A stretch of DNA of 52,557 bases from Bacteroidales bacterium. Its GTDB lineage: Bacteria > Bacteroidota > Bacteroidia > Bacteroidales > Paludibacteraceae. How positions within the stretch are numbered: the stretch's first letter is position 1; every line of letters begins with the position of its first letter. Below are positions 7,818 to 14,683 of this stretch, piece by piece. The stretch lies in assembly GCA_022784645.1 (NCBI GenBank), contig JALFZG010000067.1, positions 1 through 52,557 on the forward strand, in the 5' to 3' direction. Position numbers and translations under genes: made by a program. The notes below the pieces were generated by a model, which was given only the letters and a program-made list of their open reading frames with translations, made no database searches and was not told the origin of the DNA.

Positions 7818-9647
7818 ATGTCGCTCATTTTGTGTAGTGGCGTGGTGGGAGCAATAGGCGATGTGTTTTTGCCTATAGATCTTCCGCTGCAAGCTGTTAT
7901 TGTGAGTGTGGCGGCCTTGTGGATAGTGTATTGTTTTTTCCGCTATAAGCAATGGAAACAAGGCTGGGGAACTTTTTTGAGTTACTTACTGGCAGCCTTG
8001 CTGCTGATTGGGTATGGGCTTACGGCCGTGCTTAAAGGTTGGCCCACAGTTTCACTTTGTGTGTTTGGGGCGGCTGTTGTGATTCCACTTCTACTTCCGC
8101 AAGCTGCTGTTCCGGAAATCCATTTGCTGATGAAGCTTACGATGCTTATTCCACTTCCGGTTATCTTCTTGATTGCAAAGATGATGGAGGTAACCGAATC
8201 GCCCAGTTTTTGGTTAGGAATGAGTTTGTCGTTTGTGCCTTCGCTAATAGCTGCTATGATAATAACTGTAATATTTATCCGGCATGAGAATCGTTGGCAA
8301 CAAATCATTTCGGCTATTGGCATTCTTGGGAATATCATCTTGTTTGCTTATATGGTTCGATATGGCTCACGCGGGCCGTATTTGGCAGTCTTGTTGATGA
8401 TTAGTTTTCTACCTGCCATCAGTACTGATCGGTTGCTGATCGGCAGTTGGGCGTCTAATGCTTTTCAATGGTTGAGAGGGTTGCGCTTTTTGGGCACTTA
8501 TACGTTTGGTATTCTTCTGGCAGCATTCGTGGTAGGATTGAGCTGGATGTTTTATCAGATGGATTGGGAGGTAAGCGTAATGGCCAAATTTGTAAAAGCC
8601 ATCGAGCAAGGCGATATCAGTAATGGACGATTTGAAATTTGGCTTGCGTCTTTACGCGGATTTTGCGCTGAGCCGATTTGGGGACATGGTATTGGTCAGA
8701 TAAGCAGAGATCTGTCGTATGTGCATCCGCATAACAGCGTGGTGCAGTTGCTGTATGATGGCGGGTTGCTCTTGCTTGCGCTTGTGCTGATTCCTACATG
8801 CTGTATAGCTATGCGTTTCTTACGCTTGCGAATGAGATCATTACAGCATATTATGTTGGTGGTATTGCTGATTTTTCTATTCTTTATTTCTGTACCCAAC
8901 AGCATGCTATCTGGCGATTTATGGTCAAATAGCAGGGTATGGCTGCTGGTTGGTTTTTGCTTGAGTTTATATGCTAAAAATGAATGCAAGTGGCTGCCTT
9001 GGGGATATGGAGCAATGGCATGTGTTTTGGCGATTCTAATCAGTATAGCCGCAATCTTCTATCTGCCCAAACAGCCTTCATCCCTTGATAAAGCGTCTGA
9101 CATAAGCAATAATCCATCATCATCCTTTGATAAGGCGTCAGACATATTAGCTTTTTCGAAAGATACGATTCGGGTGTATTACCTTACGCATGCGATGGGG
9201 GCGATTCATAATGAAGCAGAAGAATGGGATGTACAGCCTCAGGCAGATGCGTATATTTCGAATCGTACGCCCGCATCAAAAGAGTGGGGGATGGTCAGAA
9301 AAGTGCGTTATCGGTATATATGGATGAATATCTTTAAAGACGAAACATATGATGCAGATTTGCTACCTCATATTCAGCAAGCGGCATTAGCGGGTTGCAC
9401 CTATATATATGTTCACGCGCGCGGGATAGAGCAACCTACCTGCACATGTTACCCTGAAGAAGAGCGCTATGTTACGCCCGCTTTTGAGCCTTGGGATAGT
9501 TATTTATATACCAATGGCCGGTATAAAGCACATCAACAAGGGGCTATGGAAAATGCCTTGAGGTATCAACAAAAATGTATTCATGCCCTGTATGAATGGG
9601 CTGAAAAAGCGGAATATCCGGTTTGCATTCAAGTGAATATTCAGTAA
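7818..9647 (+). CDS. O-antigen polymerase/ligase family membrane protein (Wzy_C domain) with extra C-terminal domain
   Basis: About 609 residues from ATG 7818, which follows the flippase stop by 11 bases; a TTG at 7770 inside the flippase would add 16 residues. About a dozen hydrophobic segments fill the first two thirds. GHGIGQISRDLSYVHPHNSV is the Wzy_C signature shared by O-antigen polymerases and WaaL ligases, so the two roles cannot be separated here. After the last membrane segment comes a roughly 190-residue soluble tail that I do not recognise. It begins with an in-frame tandem duplication (SSLDKASDI / SSFDKASDI; DNA copies at 9079-9104 and 9121-9146). The tail probably faces the periplasm. 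Confidence 0.8.
   Translation: MSLILCSGVVGAIGDVFLPIDLPLQAVIVSVAALWIVYCFFRYKQWKQGWGTFLSYLLAALLLIGYGLTAVLKGWPTVSLCVFGAAVVIPLLLPQAAVPEIHLLMKLTMLIPLPVIFLIAKMMEVTESPSFWLGMSLSFVPSLIAAMIITVIFIRHENRWQQIISAIGILGNIILFAYMVRYGSRGPYLAVLLMISFLPAISTDRLLIGSWASNAFQWLRGLRFLGTYTFGILLAAFVVGLSWMFYQMDWEVSVMAKFVKAIEQGDISNGRFEIWLASLRGFCAEPIWGHGIGQISRDLSYVHPHNSVVQLLYDGGLLLLALVLIPTCCIAMRFLRLRMRSLQHIMLVVLLIFLFFISVPNSMLSGDLWSNSRVWLLVGFCLSLYAKNECKWLPWGYGAMACVLAILISIAAIFYLPKQPSSLDKASDISNNPSSSFDKASDILAFSKDTIRVYYLTHAMGAIHNEAEEWDVQPQADAYISNRTPASKEWGMVRKVRYRYIWMNIFKDETYDADLLPHIQQAALAGCTYIYVHARGIEQPTCTCYPEEERYVTPAFEPWDSYLYTNGRYKAHQQGAMENALRYQQKCIHALYEWAEKAEYPVCIQVNIQ
9079..9146 (+). repeat. 26-bp direct repeat inside the ligase gene
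   Basis: Copies at 9079-9104 and 9121-9146, offset 42 bases, three mismatches. The offset is a multiple of three so the frame is kept, and both encode SxDKASDI in the linker after the last membrane helix. Confidence 0.85.
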
Positions 9648-9723
9648 GAATTTTTCAAGTAGATTTTTGTTAGAAATTCGAGTAGATTTTTGTTAGAAAG
9701 TTCGAGTAGCAATACATTAAGAA

Positions 9724-9773
9724 TACCCGTTGGCGGAATTAAATACTCGCTAATTTAATTCCGCCAACAGGTA
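9724..9773. repeat. Long hairpin downstream of the ligase gene
   Basis: A 16-bp perfect stem (GTTGGCGGAATTAAAT at 9729-9744 with its complement at 9753-9768) around an 8-base loop, extended by 4 more pairs (TACC/GGTA) past one mismatch. There is no T tract directly after it, so it is not a textbook terminator, though it could end transcription of the polysaccharide operon or stabilise its 3' end. Confidence 0.75.
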
Positions 9774-9813
9774 TATTATATGAATAAAAATGTGTGTCCG
9801 AGGTGTGTTTAGG

Positions 9814-9844
9814 TTTGCATATTCACCACAAATCGGTAGTTTTG
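9814..9844 (+). promoter_or_regulatory. Orphan promoter-like site
   Basis: TTTG (9814-9817), a 19-base spacer, then TAGTTTTG (9837-9844). It fits the Bacteroidota promoter but no credible coding sequence follows. Confidence 0.35.
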
Positions 9845-9900
9845 GGTTAGAGCAAAATTTTATTGTCTATGTTTTCAGGAAAAGACAATTGCGTTTTTTT

Positions 9901-9930
9901 GCGTAACGTAACGCGATGTTACGCAAAAAA
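9901..9930 (+). repeat. Left copy of a 30-bp inverted repeat pair
   Basis: GCGTAACGTAACGCGATG...AAAAAA here is the exact reverse complement of 10408-10437. Together with the preceding T tract the copy also folds on itself: TTTTTTGCGTAAC pairs with GTTACGCAAAAAA around a 10-base loop. Confidence 0.85.
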
Positions 9931-9955
9931 TATAATAGTCCAAACATTTAGCGTA

Positions 9956-9998
9956 CTACTATCGCATTACTATCGTATTACCATCGCATTACCATCGT
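9956..9998 (+). repeat. 11-bp tandem repeats (TATCGCATTAC type)
   Basis: TATCGCATTAC, TATCGTATTAC, CATCGCATTAC and a partial CATCGTAC follow one another directly. The 11-base period and the CATCGCA core resemble the arrays at 14470 and 34573. Confidence 0.7.
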
Positions 9999-10110
9999 AC
10001 ACAAATACTCGTGTAATACAAGCGATTTGCCTTGTAGGTGTTAACAGTTACCCCGTAACGTCCAAAATTTTCTTTTTTACTGGGCCTCTAAGAAAAGGGT
10101 TAAAAAGCAG

Positions 10111-10119
10111 TACCTTTGC
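10111..10119 (+). promoter_or_regulatory. Orphan promoter -7 box
   Basis: AAAAAGCAG followed by TACCTTTGC, the same arrangement seen before real genes in this window. No TTTG is seen at the expected upstream distance, and only a 28-codon reading frame follows about 200 bases later. It may drive a small RNA. Confidence 0.35.
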
Positions 10120-10314
10120 ACTCACATTCGTCAGCGATGGACACACAAACGCGATGAGGAGCGATGAGGACTCATTGAGGAGGCATTGGGCTCTATTGGG
10201 AAGTACAAAGCATCGCTATAATAGTACCCATTTTTTTGTCTTATCCGCAAAAAGTAGATTCTAAAAATCTGCTTATATAAAAAAGAGGCTACTTTACTTC
10301 CGCAAGAGTGATTA

Positions 10315-10398
10315 ATGATTATTAAGGAGTACGAAACGAGCTCGATGAGTGCCGCACAAGTGGCTCCCCAAGCCCGTGATAGCGACTATTATGTGTAG
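10315..10398 (+). CDS. Possible 27-residue small protein
   Basis: An ATG frame starting MIIKEYETSSMSAAQ and ending DSDYYV, ending just before the right inverted repeat. The opening resembles the MxxKEYxxP start of small exported-peptide genes I associate with Bacteroidales, but the rest is not recognisable. It could be a remnant. No promoter lies directly upstream. Confidence 0.25.
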   Translation: MIIKEYETSSMSAAQVAPQARDSDYYV

Positions 10399-10407
10399 GG
10401 TATTGCG

Positions 10408-10437
10408 TTTTTTGCGTAACATCGCGTTACGTTACGC
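10408..10437 (-). repeat. Right copy of the 30-bp inverted repeat pair
   Basis: Exact reverse complement of 9901-9930. Both copies are also preceded by ATTGCG and a T tract, so ATTGCG(T6-7)GCGTAAC recurs in direct orientation as well. Confidence 0.85.
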
Positions 10438-10515
10438 CCAACGGCCACTCTTGTTCGAAATGCTGAGGATTCTGCTCCCCGGATGATTTGCAAGAGTCTC
10501 CTTATCCTTTTTTTA

Positions 10516-10576
10516 GGCTTAACTTACGATTCGCCCGAGTCGTAAGTTAAGCCCAAAGCCTATCGTAAGTTAAGCC
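10516..10576. repeat. 14-bp hairpin plus a third half-copy
   Basis: GGCTTAACTTACGA (10516-10529) pairs with TCGTAAGTTAAGCC (10540-10553) around a 10-base loop. TCGTAAGTTAAGCC then recurs at 10563-10576, so the left arm could pair with either. A T tract precedes the left arm. Confidence 0.75.
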
Positions 10577-10670
10577 AGAAAAAATGCAAAAACAAACGCA
10601 GTTACGCGTTAACAGTTAACACTTTCTGTTGGCTTTTACTATAGATTTTGACAACGAGCCATCACAACCC

Positions 10671-10728
10671 GAAATTTGCTACCACGAGGAGGTAACAATT
10701 GCAGCCTCCTCGAGGGAACGCAAATTTC
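10671..10728. repeat. Nested inverted repeats
   Basis: The outer arms GAAATTTGC (10671-10679) and GCAAATTTC (10720-10728) enclose inner arms CGAGGAGG (10685-10692) and CCTCCTCG (10705-10712). The result is one two-part stem with an internal loop. Confidence 0.7.
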
Positions 10729-10819
10729 CCTCAAAAGCTTCCACTCTATTCCCGCCCCCCATTGGATAATATTTCAGTAAGAACATTCAAGATGATATTC
10801 AGATAGAATATTCCGTAAG

Positions 10820-10849
10820 AAAAAGGCTGCTCAAACGAGCAGCCTTTTT
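10820..10849. terminator. Bidirectional intrinsic terminator after wzz
   Basis: GGCTGCTC (10825-10832), loop AAAC, GAGCAGCC (10837-10844), with AAAAA before and TTTTT after. It sits 11 bases past the stop of the minus-strand wzz gene and can work for either strand. Confidence 0.9.
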
Positions 10850-10860
10850 GCGGGATGTCA

Positions 10861-11976
10861 TCAACTGATGAGCGCTTTCCAGTCGATTTGCTTACGAACC
10901 AAAACGACCGAAGCAACGACAAGCGCGAGGAAAGTGAACATCAATACGTTCTTTGCGCGAGATGGGCCGGCTTTCTTGGTAGGAATTGCGGGAGCCTGAA
11001 TCGTGGTGAAAGCGGGTTTGCTTTCCTGAATCTGCGCTTCGGCTTGGAGGTATTGCTTTTGGAACGTAGTGAAGATATTCTGCTTGAGGGTCATGTCCAT
11101 TTGCAGATTCTGCTGCTCAATCTTGTAGCGCTCGAGGGTAAGCCCTGTATGCTCCTCTGCATAACGCGAGTAGCGAACAACAGCCTCCTCATATGCTATT
11201 TGAGCGGAATCCATCAGTTGCTTGAAATATTCGGAATCAAGCGTTGCTTTTCTCGTATGGTATTCGGTGATGAAGTTCTGCAGGTGAGTGCAAACGGAAT
11301 CAGCCAACATACCACATATTTGCGGATCTTGATCAGCAATATGGAGGGTAATCGTACCCATCTTTTTATCTACATCACAAGAAACTTTATGTTCATTAAT
11401 GGCTTTGGCAATATCGGCTTGCTTTTTCGTTAAGCGGAATACGTTTGCACCTCCATTGCCGGCACTACCTTCTTCCTCATCATCTTTCGGCAGAATCAAA
11501 CTGATAACTGCACCAATACCTTTGGAAATACCTTTCATTGCTTTGCTCCAGAATGGTCCTTTCTGATGTTCGAGCAGGTAATCGTAATATGGGCCAACAT
11601 ATTCGCCATCCTTCGTACGTACCTCTACATCAAAGAGTCCAACAGCAAAGTCGGGAGCACTTACAATATCGGGGTATATAGACGGCATAAGGGCACTTGT
11701 ATTACTTCCGGTTGCAGAAGAGAGATCAAAGCCCAAAGAAGAAGCCATAGCAGCTAAGCCGCCACCACCACCTTTGCTGCCAAGCTCAGGCGAGAGTTTA
11801 ACGGTCACCTCGTAGTAGTTAGGAATACACAGCTGAAGGGCTGCCATTATGACAAACGAAATAGCACCAACGAGCATCAATATTTTCCACTTCGAAAGGA
11901 GCGTCTTAAGGAGCCCCATCCAATCGATGGAATAGCCTTCCGGCTGAACGGGATTATTGTTGTTATTTTCTTCCAT
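10861..11976 (-). CDS. Wzz-type chain-length regulator
   Basis: A 371-residue inner-membrane protein of the polysaccharide co-polymerase family. It has an N-terminal membrane segment (WKILMLVGAISFVIMAALQL) after a cytoplasmic Asn-rich start, a periplasmic domain with a coiled-coil stretch around residues 235-310, and a second membrane segment near the end (NVLMFTFLALVVASVVLV). The proline-rich patch before the second helix is typical. No tyrosine-kinase domain is fused to it. It would control polymer length together with the Wzy-type protein. It lies 28 bases after the SLBB gene on the same strand and shares its transcript. Confidence 0.9.
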   Translation of the reverse strand: MEENNNNNPVQPEGYSIDWMGLLKTLLSKWKILMLVGAISFVIMAALQLCIPNYYEVTVKLSPELGSKGGGGGLAAMASSLGFDLSSATGSNTSALMPSIYPDIVSAPDFAVGLFDVEVRTKDGEYVGPYYDYLLEHQKGPFWSKAMKGISKGIGAVISLILPKDDEEEGSAGNGGANVFRLTKKQADIAKAINEHKVSCDVDKKMGTITLHIADQDPQICGMLADSVCTHLQNFITEYHTRKATLDSEYFKQLMDSAQIAYEEAVVRYSRYAEEHTGLTLERYKIEQQNLQMDMTLKQNIFTTFQKQYLQAEAQIQESKPAFTTIQAPAIPTKKAGPSRAKNVLMFTFLALVVASVVLVRKQIDWKALIS

Positions 11977-12004
11977 AGTGTAATGAATTTACTCGCGATT
12001 GCTA

Positions 12005-14374
12005 TTATTTATTAAGAGTGGTTACAATAACTACAATCGTTGAACCAAGGGTGGCAACAGTGGTACCCATTGAAACAGCCATCGTTGCCATTGACATACG
12101 TTCAGCAGAAGACATTTCTTTCTTCTCGTTTCTGCTCGGTACAACAATTTCGGAACCCGGAATTATCTTATGTCCGATAGCGCGATAAATCTTTCCGCTC
12201 GGATATACGATATAGGCCTTCGAACGTTTCGCCATTTCGTTATAACCACCAGCTTGATTGATATAATAACGTGCGCTCTTGCCTTTTACGTAGTTTACGG
12301 CATTGGGCGAGATAACAGCACCATTGATCTTTACGGTAGAAGCCATGGTAGGAATATAGAGCACATCGCCTTCGCGAAGGATAACATCGTTGTCAGAACC
12401 GGGGTTGGCAATTGCTTTTTCCAAATCGATACCAACGACATAAACCGAACTCAAGTCGAGCGATTGAAGGGTAGTACTGTCTTTCTTTTGAGCGGCAAAA
12501 CGAGATGCCATCTTATCGCGTTGAGCACGCTCTTCCTGATTCATTTGGCGAATCAGCTTGGCGCCCTTGATGTAAGCATGTTGGGTGAAACCGCCAGACT
12601 GACGAACGAGATCCGACAGACGTTCGGATTTGCTTCGAAGCTCATATGTACCGCCAAAGAGCACTTCACCAGAGATAGTGGCTTTCATCGGCGTAACTGC
12701 ACCCGGAGACGTGCGAACGAATACCTCATCAAACGGCTCAAGGATAAAGCCTTTGTCAGAAACAGTCATGCTGTCGTTGATAGAAATTGTGAAGACTTCG
12801 CTTCGAACAGACAATTCATCGGTAGCCTTCGGGTCGAGTTTTCTGCGGATAATTTCCACCTTGCTGGTAGATGCCCGTTTGGTCAGACCGCCCGCACGAA
12901 GGATGAGATCTTCAACCGACTCGTTTTCTGCAAACGGGAAGGTTTGCGGACCACGTACTTCACCATGAATGCTAACGGTTTGCTCGTTGAGTTTGCTCTT
13001 GTTGTCGGGGATATAGAGTTGGTCTTCGTTCTTGAGCTCGATATCCGGAGCGGTACCGTTGAGAATTCCCTCGAGGTCAATGGGGAGAGCCAACTGCGTG
13101 CGGTCAAGTTTCATGCGATAAAGCACACCACGACCGAGGAAAGCGGTCTCGATAGGGCCATCAGCCATAGCGATAAGTTGGCTAACGGTATGCAAGTTGT
13201 CGCTCAAACCATACTGTCCCGGACGGAAGACTGCACCATTGATGCTAACCGTGTTCTCCAAGCGATTGAGGATGGCTTCCACGTTTACGGCATCCGCATC
13301 CATCATCGCAAATTTCTCAAACTGGTCGTTTTTAACGGTCATAACCGAACGTCCGCCATTGTTACGTGTAACACGAACGGCATCCGTATAAGCTTCAGCC
13401 GAGAAGCCGCCTGCGTAATAGATAAGTTGCGCGAGCGATTCGCCTTTTTTGAGCTCGTAGGTCATCGGACGACGTACATTGCCAGAGATGGAAACGTGTT
13501 GTGCATACTGATCTACGATAATCATATCGCCATCTTCCAATCGGATATTGTCTTCCTTACCGCTCATCAGGTAGGTGTAGAGGTCGATAGAAGCAATCTG
13601 CTTGCTGTTGCGGAACACTTTGATATCACGAAGCGTACCGGCATTGGTGATACCGCCTGCCACGTAAAGAGCATGGAAAACGGAAGCAAACGAAGAGAGT
13701 TGATACGTACCCGGTACGCTAACTTCACCCATGATGTTGATTTGGATAGAACGTGTTTGCCCAAGCGTAACCATGAGTTGGCTGCCTTGATAACGCGAAC
13801 CGTAGGTCGATTTGATTCGGCGGGTAGCTTCCTCAATCGTCAATCCTGCCAATTTAACTGGACCATAATCTTTGAGGGTAATCATGCCCTCCGCCGAGAT
13901 GGTTTTCTTAATCTGCAACTGGCTGGCACCATAGATATCGATGATAATTTCATCACCAGCCCCCAAACGGTAGTTCTTCGGGGTGGGAATGTTCATTTGC
14001 GGCTCAAAGCTGAGACCATGTGTGCGGAAAATGTCGGCACTATACAATCCCGAACCTTCGTGAACGGGAAGAGCCGGAGCCGTTTCGCCCGTTTGCTTAC
14101 GTTCTTCGGGCGTTTCAGTAGAGGTGTCGGTTTGCACATCTTCCGAAACTTCACCTACTTCGCCAGCCGCCTGTTGGGCTTCAAGAGTCGATTTAATACG
14201 TTGGAGTTGCTCCATCGTTGCCCCTTGAGCCATCAGTTCCTGGGCGATAGCTCGGGGTTCCTTTCCTTGCTCGTACATTGTTTTAGCGAGCTGAATAACA
14301 GCTTCATCCGAAATGGCATACATGGCCACTGAGAATGAAAAAAGTGCTGCAAAAAGAATACCAAATTTTTTCAT
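12005..14374 (-). CDS. Outer-membrane polysaccharide export protein (Wza/SLBB family)
   Basis: A 789-residue protein with a signal peptide (MKKFGILFAALFSFSVAMYA, cleavage predicted near residue 20). An acidic linker is followed by the polysaccharide export domain at PKNYRLGAGDEIIIDIYGAS, then a series of SLBB repeats, seen as recurring motifs like INGAVFRPGQY, IHGEVRGPQTF and ISGEVLFGGTYEL. A C-terminal hydrophobic stretch ends the protein. It should form the outer-membrane exit for capsule or other polysaccharide. It is much longer than E. coli Wza (about 380), as usual in Bacteroidota. It heads the two-gene operon with wzz; its leader contains an 11-bp repeat array. Confidence 0.93.
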   Translation of the reverse strand: MKKFGILFAALFSFSVAMYAISDEAVIQLAKTMYEQGKEPRAIAQELMAQGATMEQLQRIKSTLEAQQAAGEVGEVSEDVQTDTSTETPEERKQTGETAPALPVHEGSGLYSADIFRTHGLSFEPQMNIPTPKNYRLGAGDEIIIDIYGASQLQIKKTISAEGMITLKDYGPVKLAGLTIEEATRRIKSTYGSRYQGSQLMVTLGQTRSIQINIMGEVSVPGTYQLSSFASVFHALYVAGGITNAGTLRDIKVFRNSKQIASIDLYTYLMSGKEDNIRLEDGDMIIVDQYAQHVSISGNVRRPMTYELKKGESLAQLIYYAGGFSAEAYTDAVRVTRNNGGRSVMTVKNDQFEKFAMMDADAVNVEAILNRLENTVSINGAVFRPGQYGLSDNLHTVSQLIAMADGPIETAFLGRGVLYRMKLDRTQLALPIDLEGILNGTAPDIELKNEDQLYIPDNKSKLNEQTVSIHGEVRGPQTFPFAENESVEDLILRAGGLTKRASTSKVEIIRRKLDPKATDELSVRSEVFTISINDSMTVSDKGFILEPFDEVFVRTSPGAVTPMKATISGEVLFGGTYELRSKSERLSDLVRQSGGFTQHAYIKGAKLIRQMNQEERAQRDKMASRFAAQKKDSTTLQSLDLSSVYVVGIDLEKAIANPGSDNDVILREGDVLYIPTMASTVKINGAVISPNAVNYVKGKSARYYINQAGGYNEMAKRSKAYIVYPSGKIYRAIGHKIIPGSEIVVPSRNEKKEMSSAERMSMATMAVSMGTTVATLGSTIVVIVTTLNK

Positions 14375-14469
14375 ACTTAATTTATATAGTTTTTTACTTT
14401 TCTCAAAAATAAAGCATGTGCACTACCCGAAACTCGCACATTGTTTACAAGTACTTTGCACGTGAAAGT

Positions 14470-14523
14470 ACGTGCGATGAACGTGCGATGAACGTGCGAT
14501 GAACGTGCGATGAACGTGCGATA
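14470..14523 (-). repeat. 11-bp tandem repeat array A, in the leader of the SLBB gene
   Basis: Four perfect copies of ACGTGCGATGA (14470-14513) and a partial fifth. On the minus strand the unit reads CACGTTCATCG, the same consensus as the 16-unit array at 34573-34745. It lies between the likely minus promoter and the SLBB start, so it should be transcribed. The remainder of the 14375-14683 gap holds the two promoters below and no gene. Confidence 0.9.
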
Positions 14524-14572
14524 GCCGAACGTAGCGCGCACACGCATGTCGCGCATATTTAATAAATAGCGT

Positions 14573-14605
14573 GCAAAATTACATAAAATATTTGACATAC
14601 CCAAA
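14573..14605 (-). promoter_or_regulatory. Promoter for wza-wzz
   Basis: On the minus strand TTTG (14605-14602), a 20-base spacer and TAATTTTGC (14581-14573). The predicted leader is about 190 bases and includes array A. A second, weaker TATTTTTG (14411-14404) lies closer to the start. Confidence 0.65.
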
Positions 14606-14640
14606 TTTTTTTACAAAAAAACGGCTTTTTTATATAATAA

Positions 14641-14673
14641 TTTGTATATATCAAGAAAAATTGTTAACTTTGC
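14641..14673 (+). promoter_or_regulatory. Promoter for the PorZ-wecA-PorZ operon
   Basis: TTTG (14641-14644), a 20-base spacer, TAACTTTGC (14665-14673), then the ATG at 14684. The leader is very short, at most a few bases. It is divergent from the wza promoter. Confidence 0.75.
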
Positions 14674-14683
14674 AAGCTAAATT

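Larger units (their letters stand above)
9648..10819. other. 1.2 kb non-coding region rich in inverted and tandem repeats
   Basis: No convincing gene lies between the ligase gene and the terminator of wzz. The stretch holds a duplicated motif right after the stop (AGTAGATTTTTGTTAGAAA twice, about 9659-9700), a 20-bp hairpin, a 30-bp inverted pair about 500 bases apart, 11-bp tandem repeats, a 14-bp hairpin with a third half-copy, and a nested hairpin. Imperfect 24-base direct repeats bracket it (9636-9659 and 10768-10791, AATATT(T)CAGTAAGAA...CAAG). Two promoter-like sites face right with no clear gene behind them. This could be the remains of a mobile element or a source of structured RNA. 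Confidence 0.6.

Noticed and set aside
9863..10264. 133-codon frame in the palindromic region
   Set aside because: It crosses the inverted repeat and the 11-bp repeats, and the product looks unlike any protein; kept as non-coding despite a promoter-like site upstream.
9901..10437. Insertion sequence bounded by terminal inverted repeats
   Set aside because: No transposase frame and only about 480 bases inside; at most a non-autonomous remnant.
12170..14332. 720-codon open frame on the plus strand across the SLBB gene
   Set aside because: It is exactly antisense to a gene with a signal peptide and clear SLBB repeats; its product has no recognisable domains. Codon bias of the true gene explains the lack of stops.
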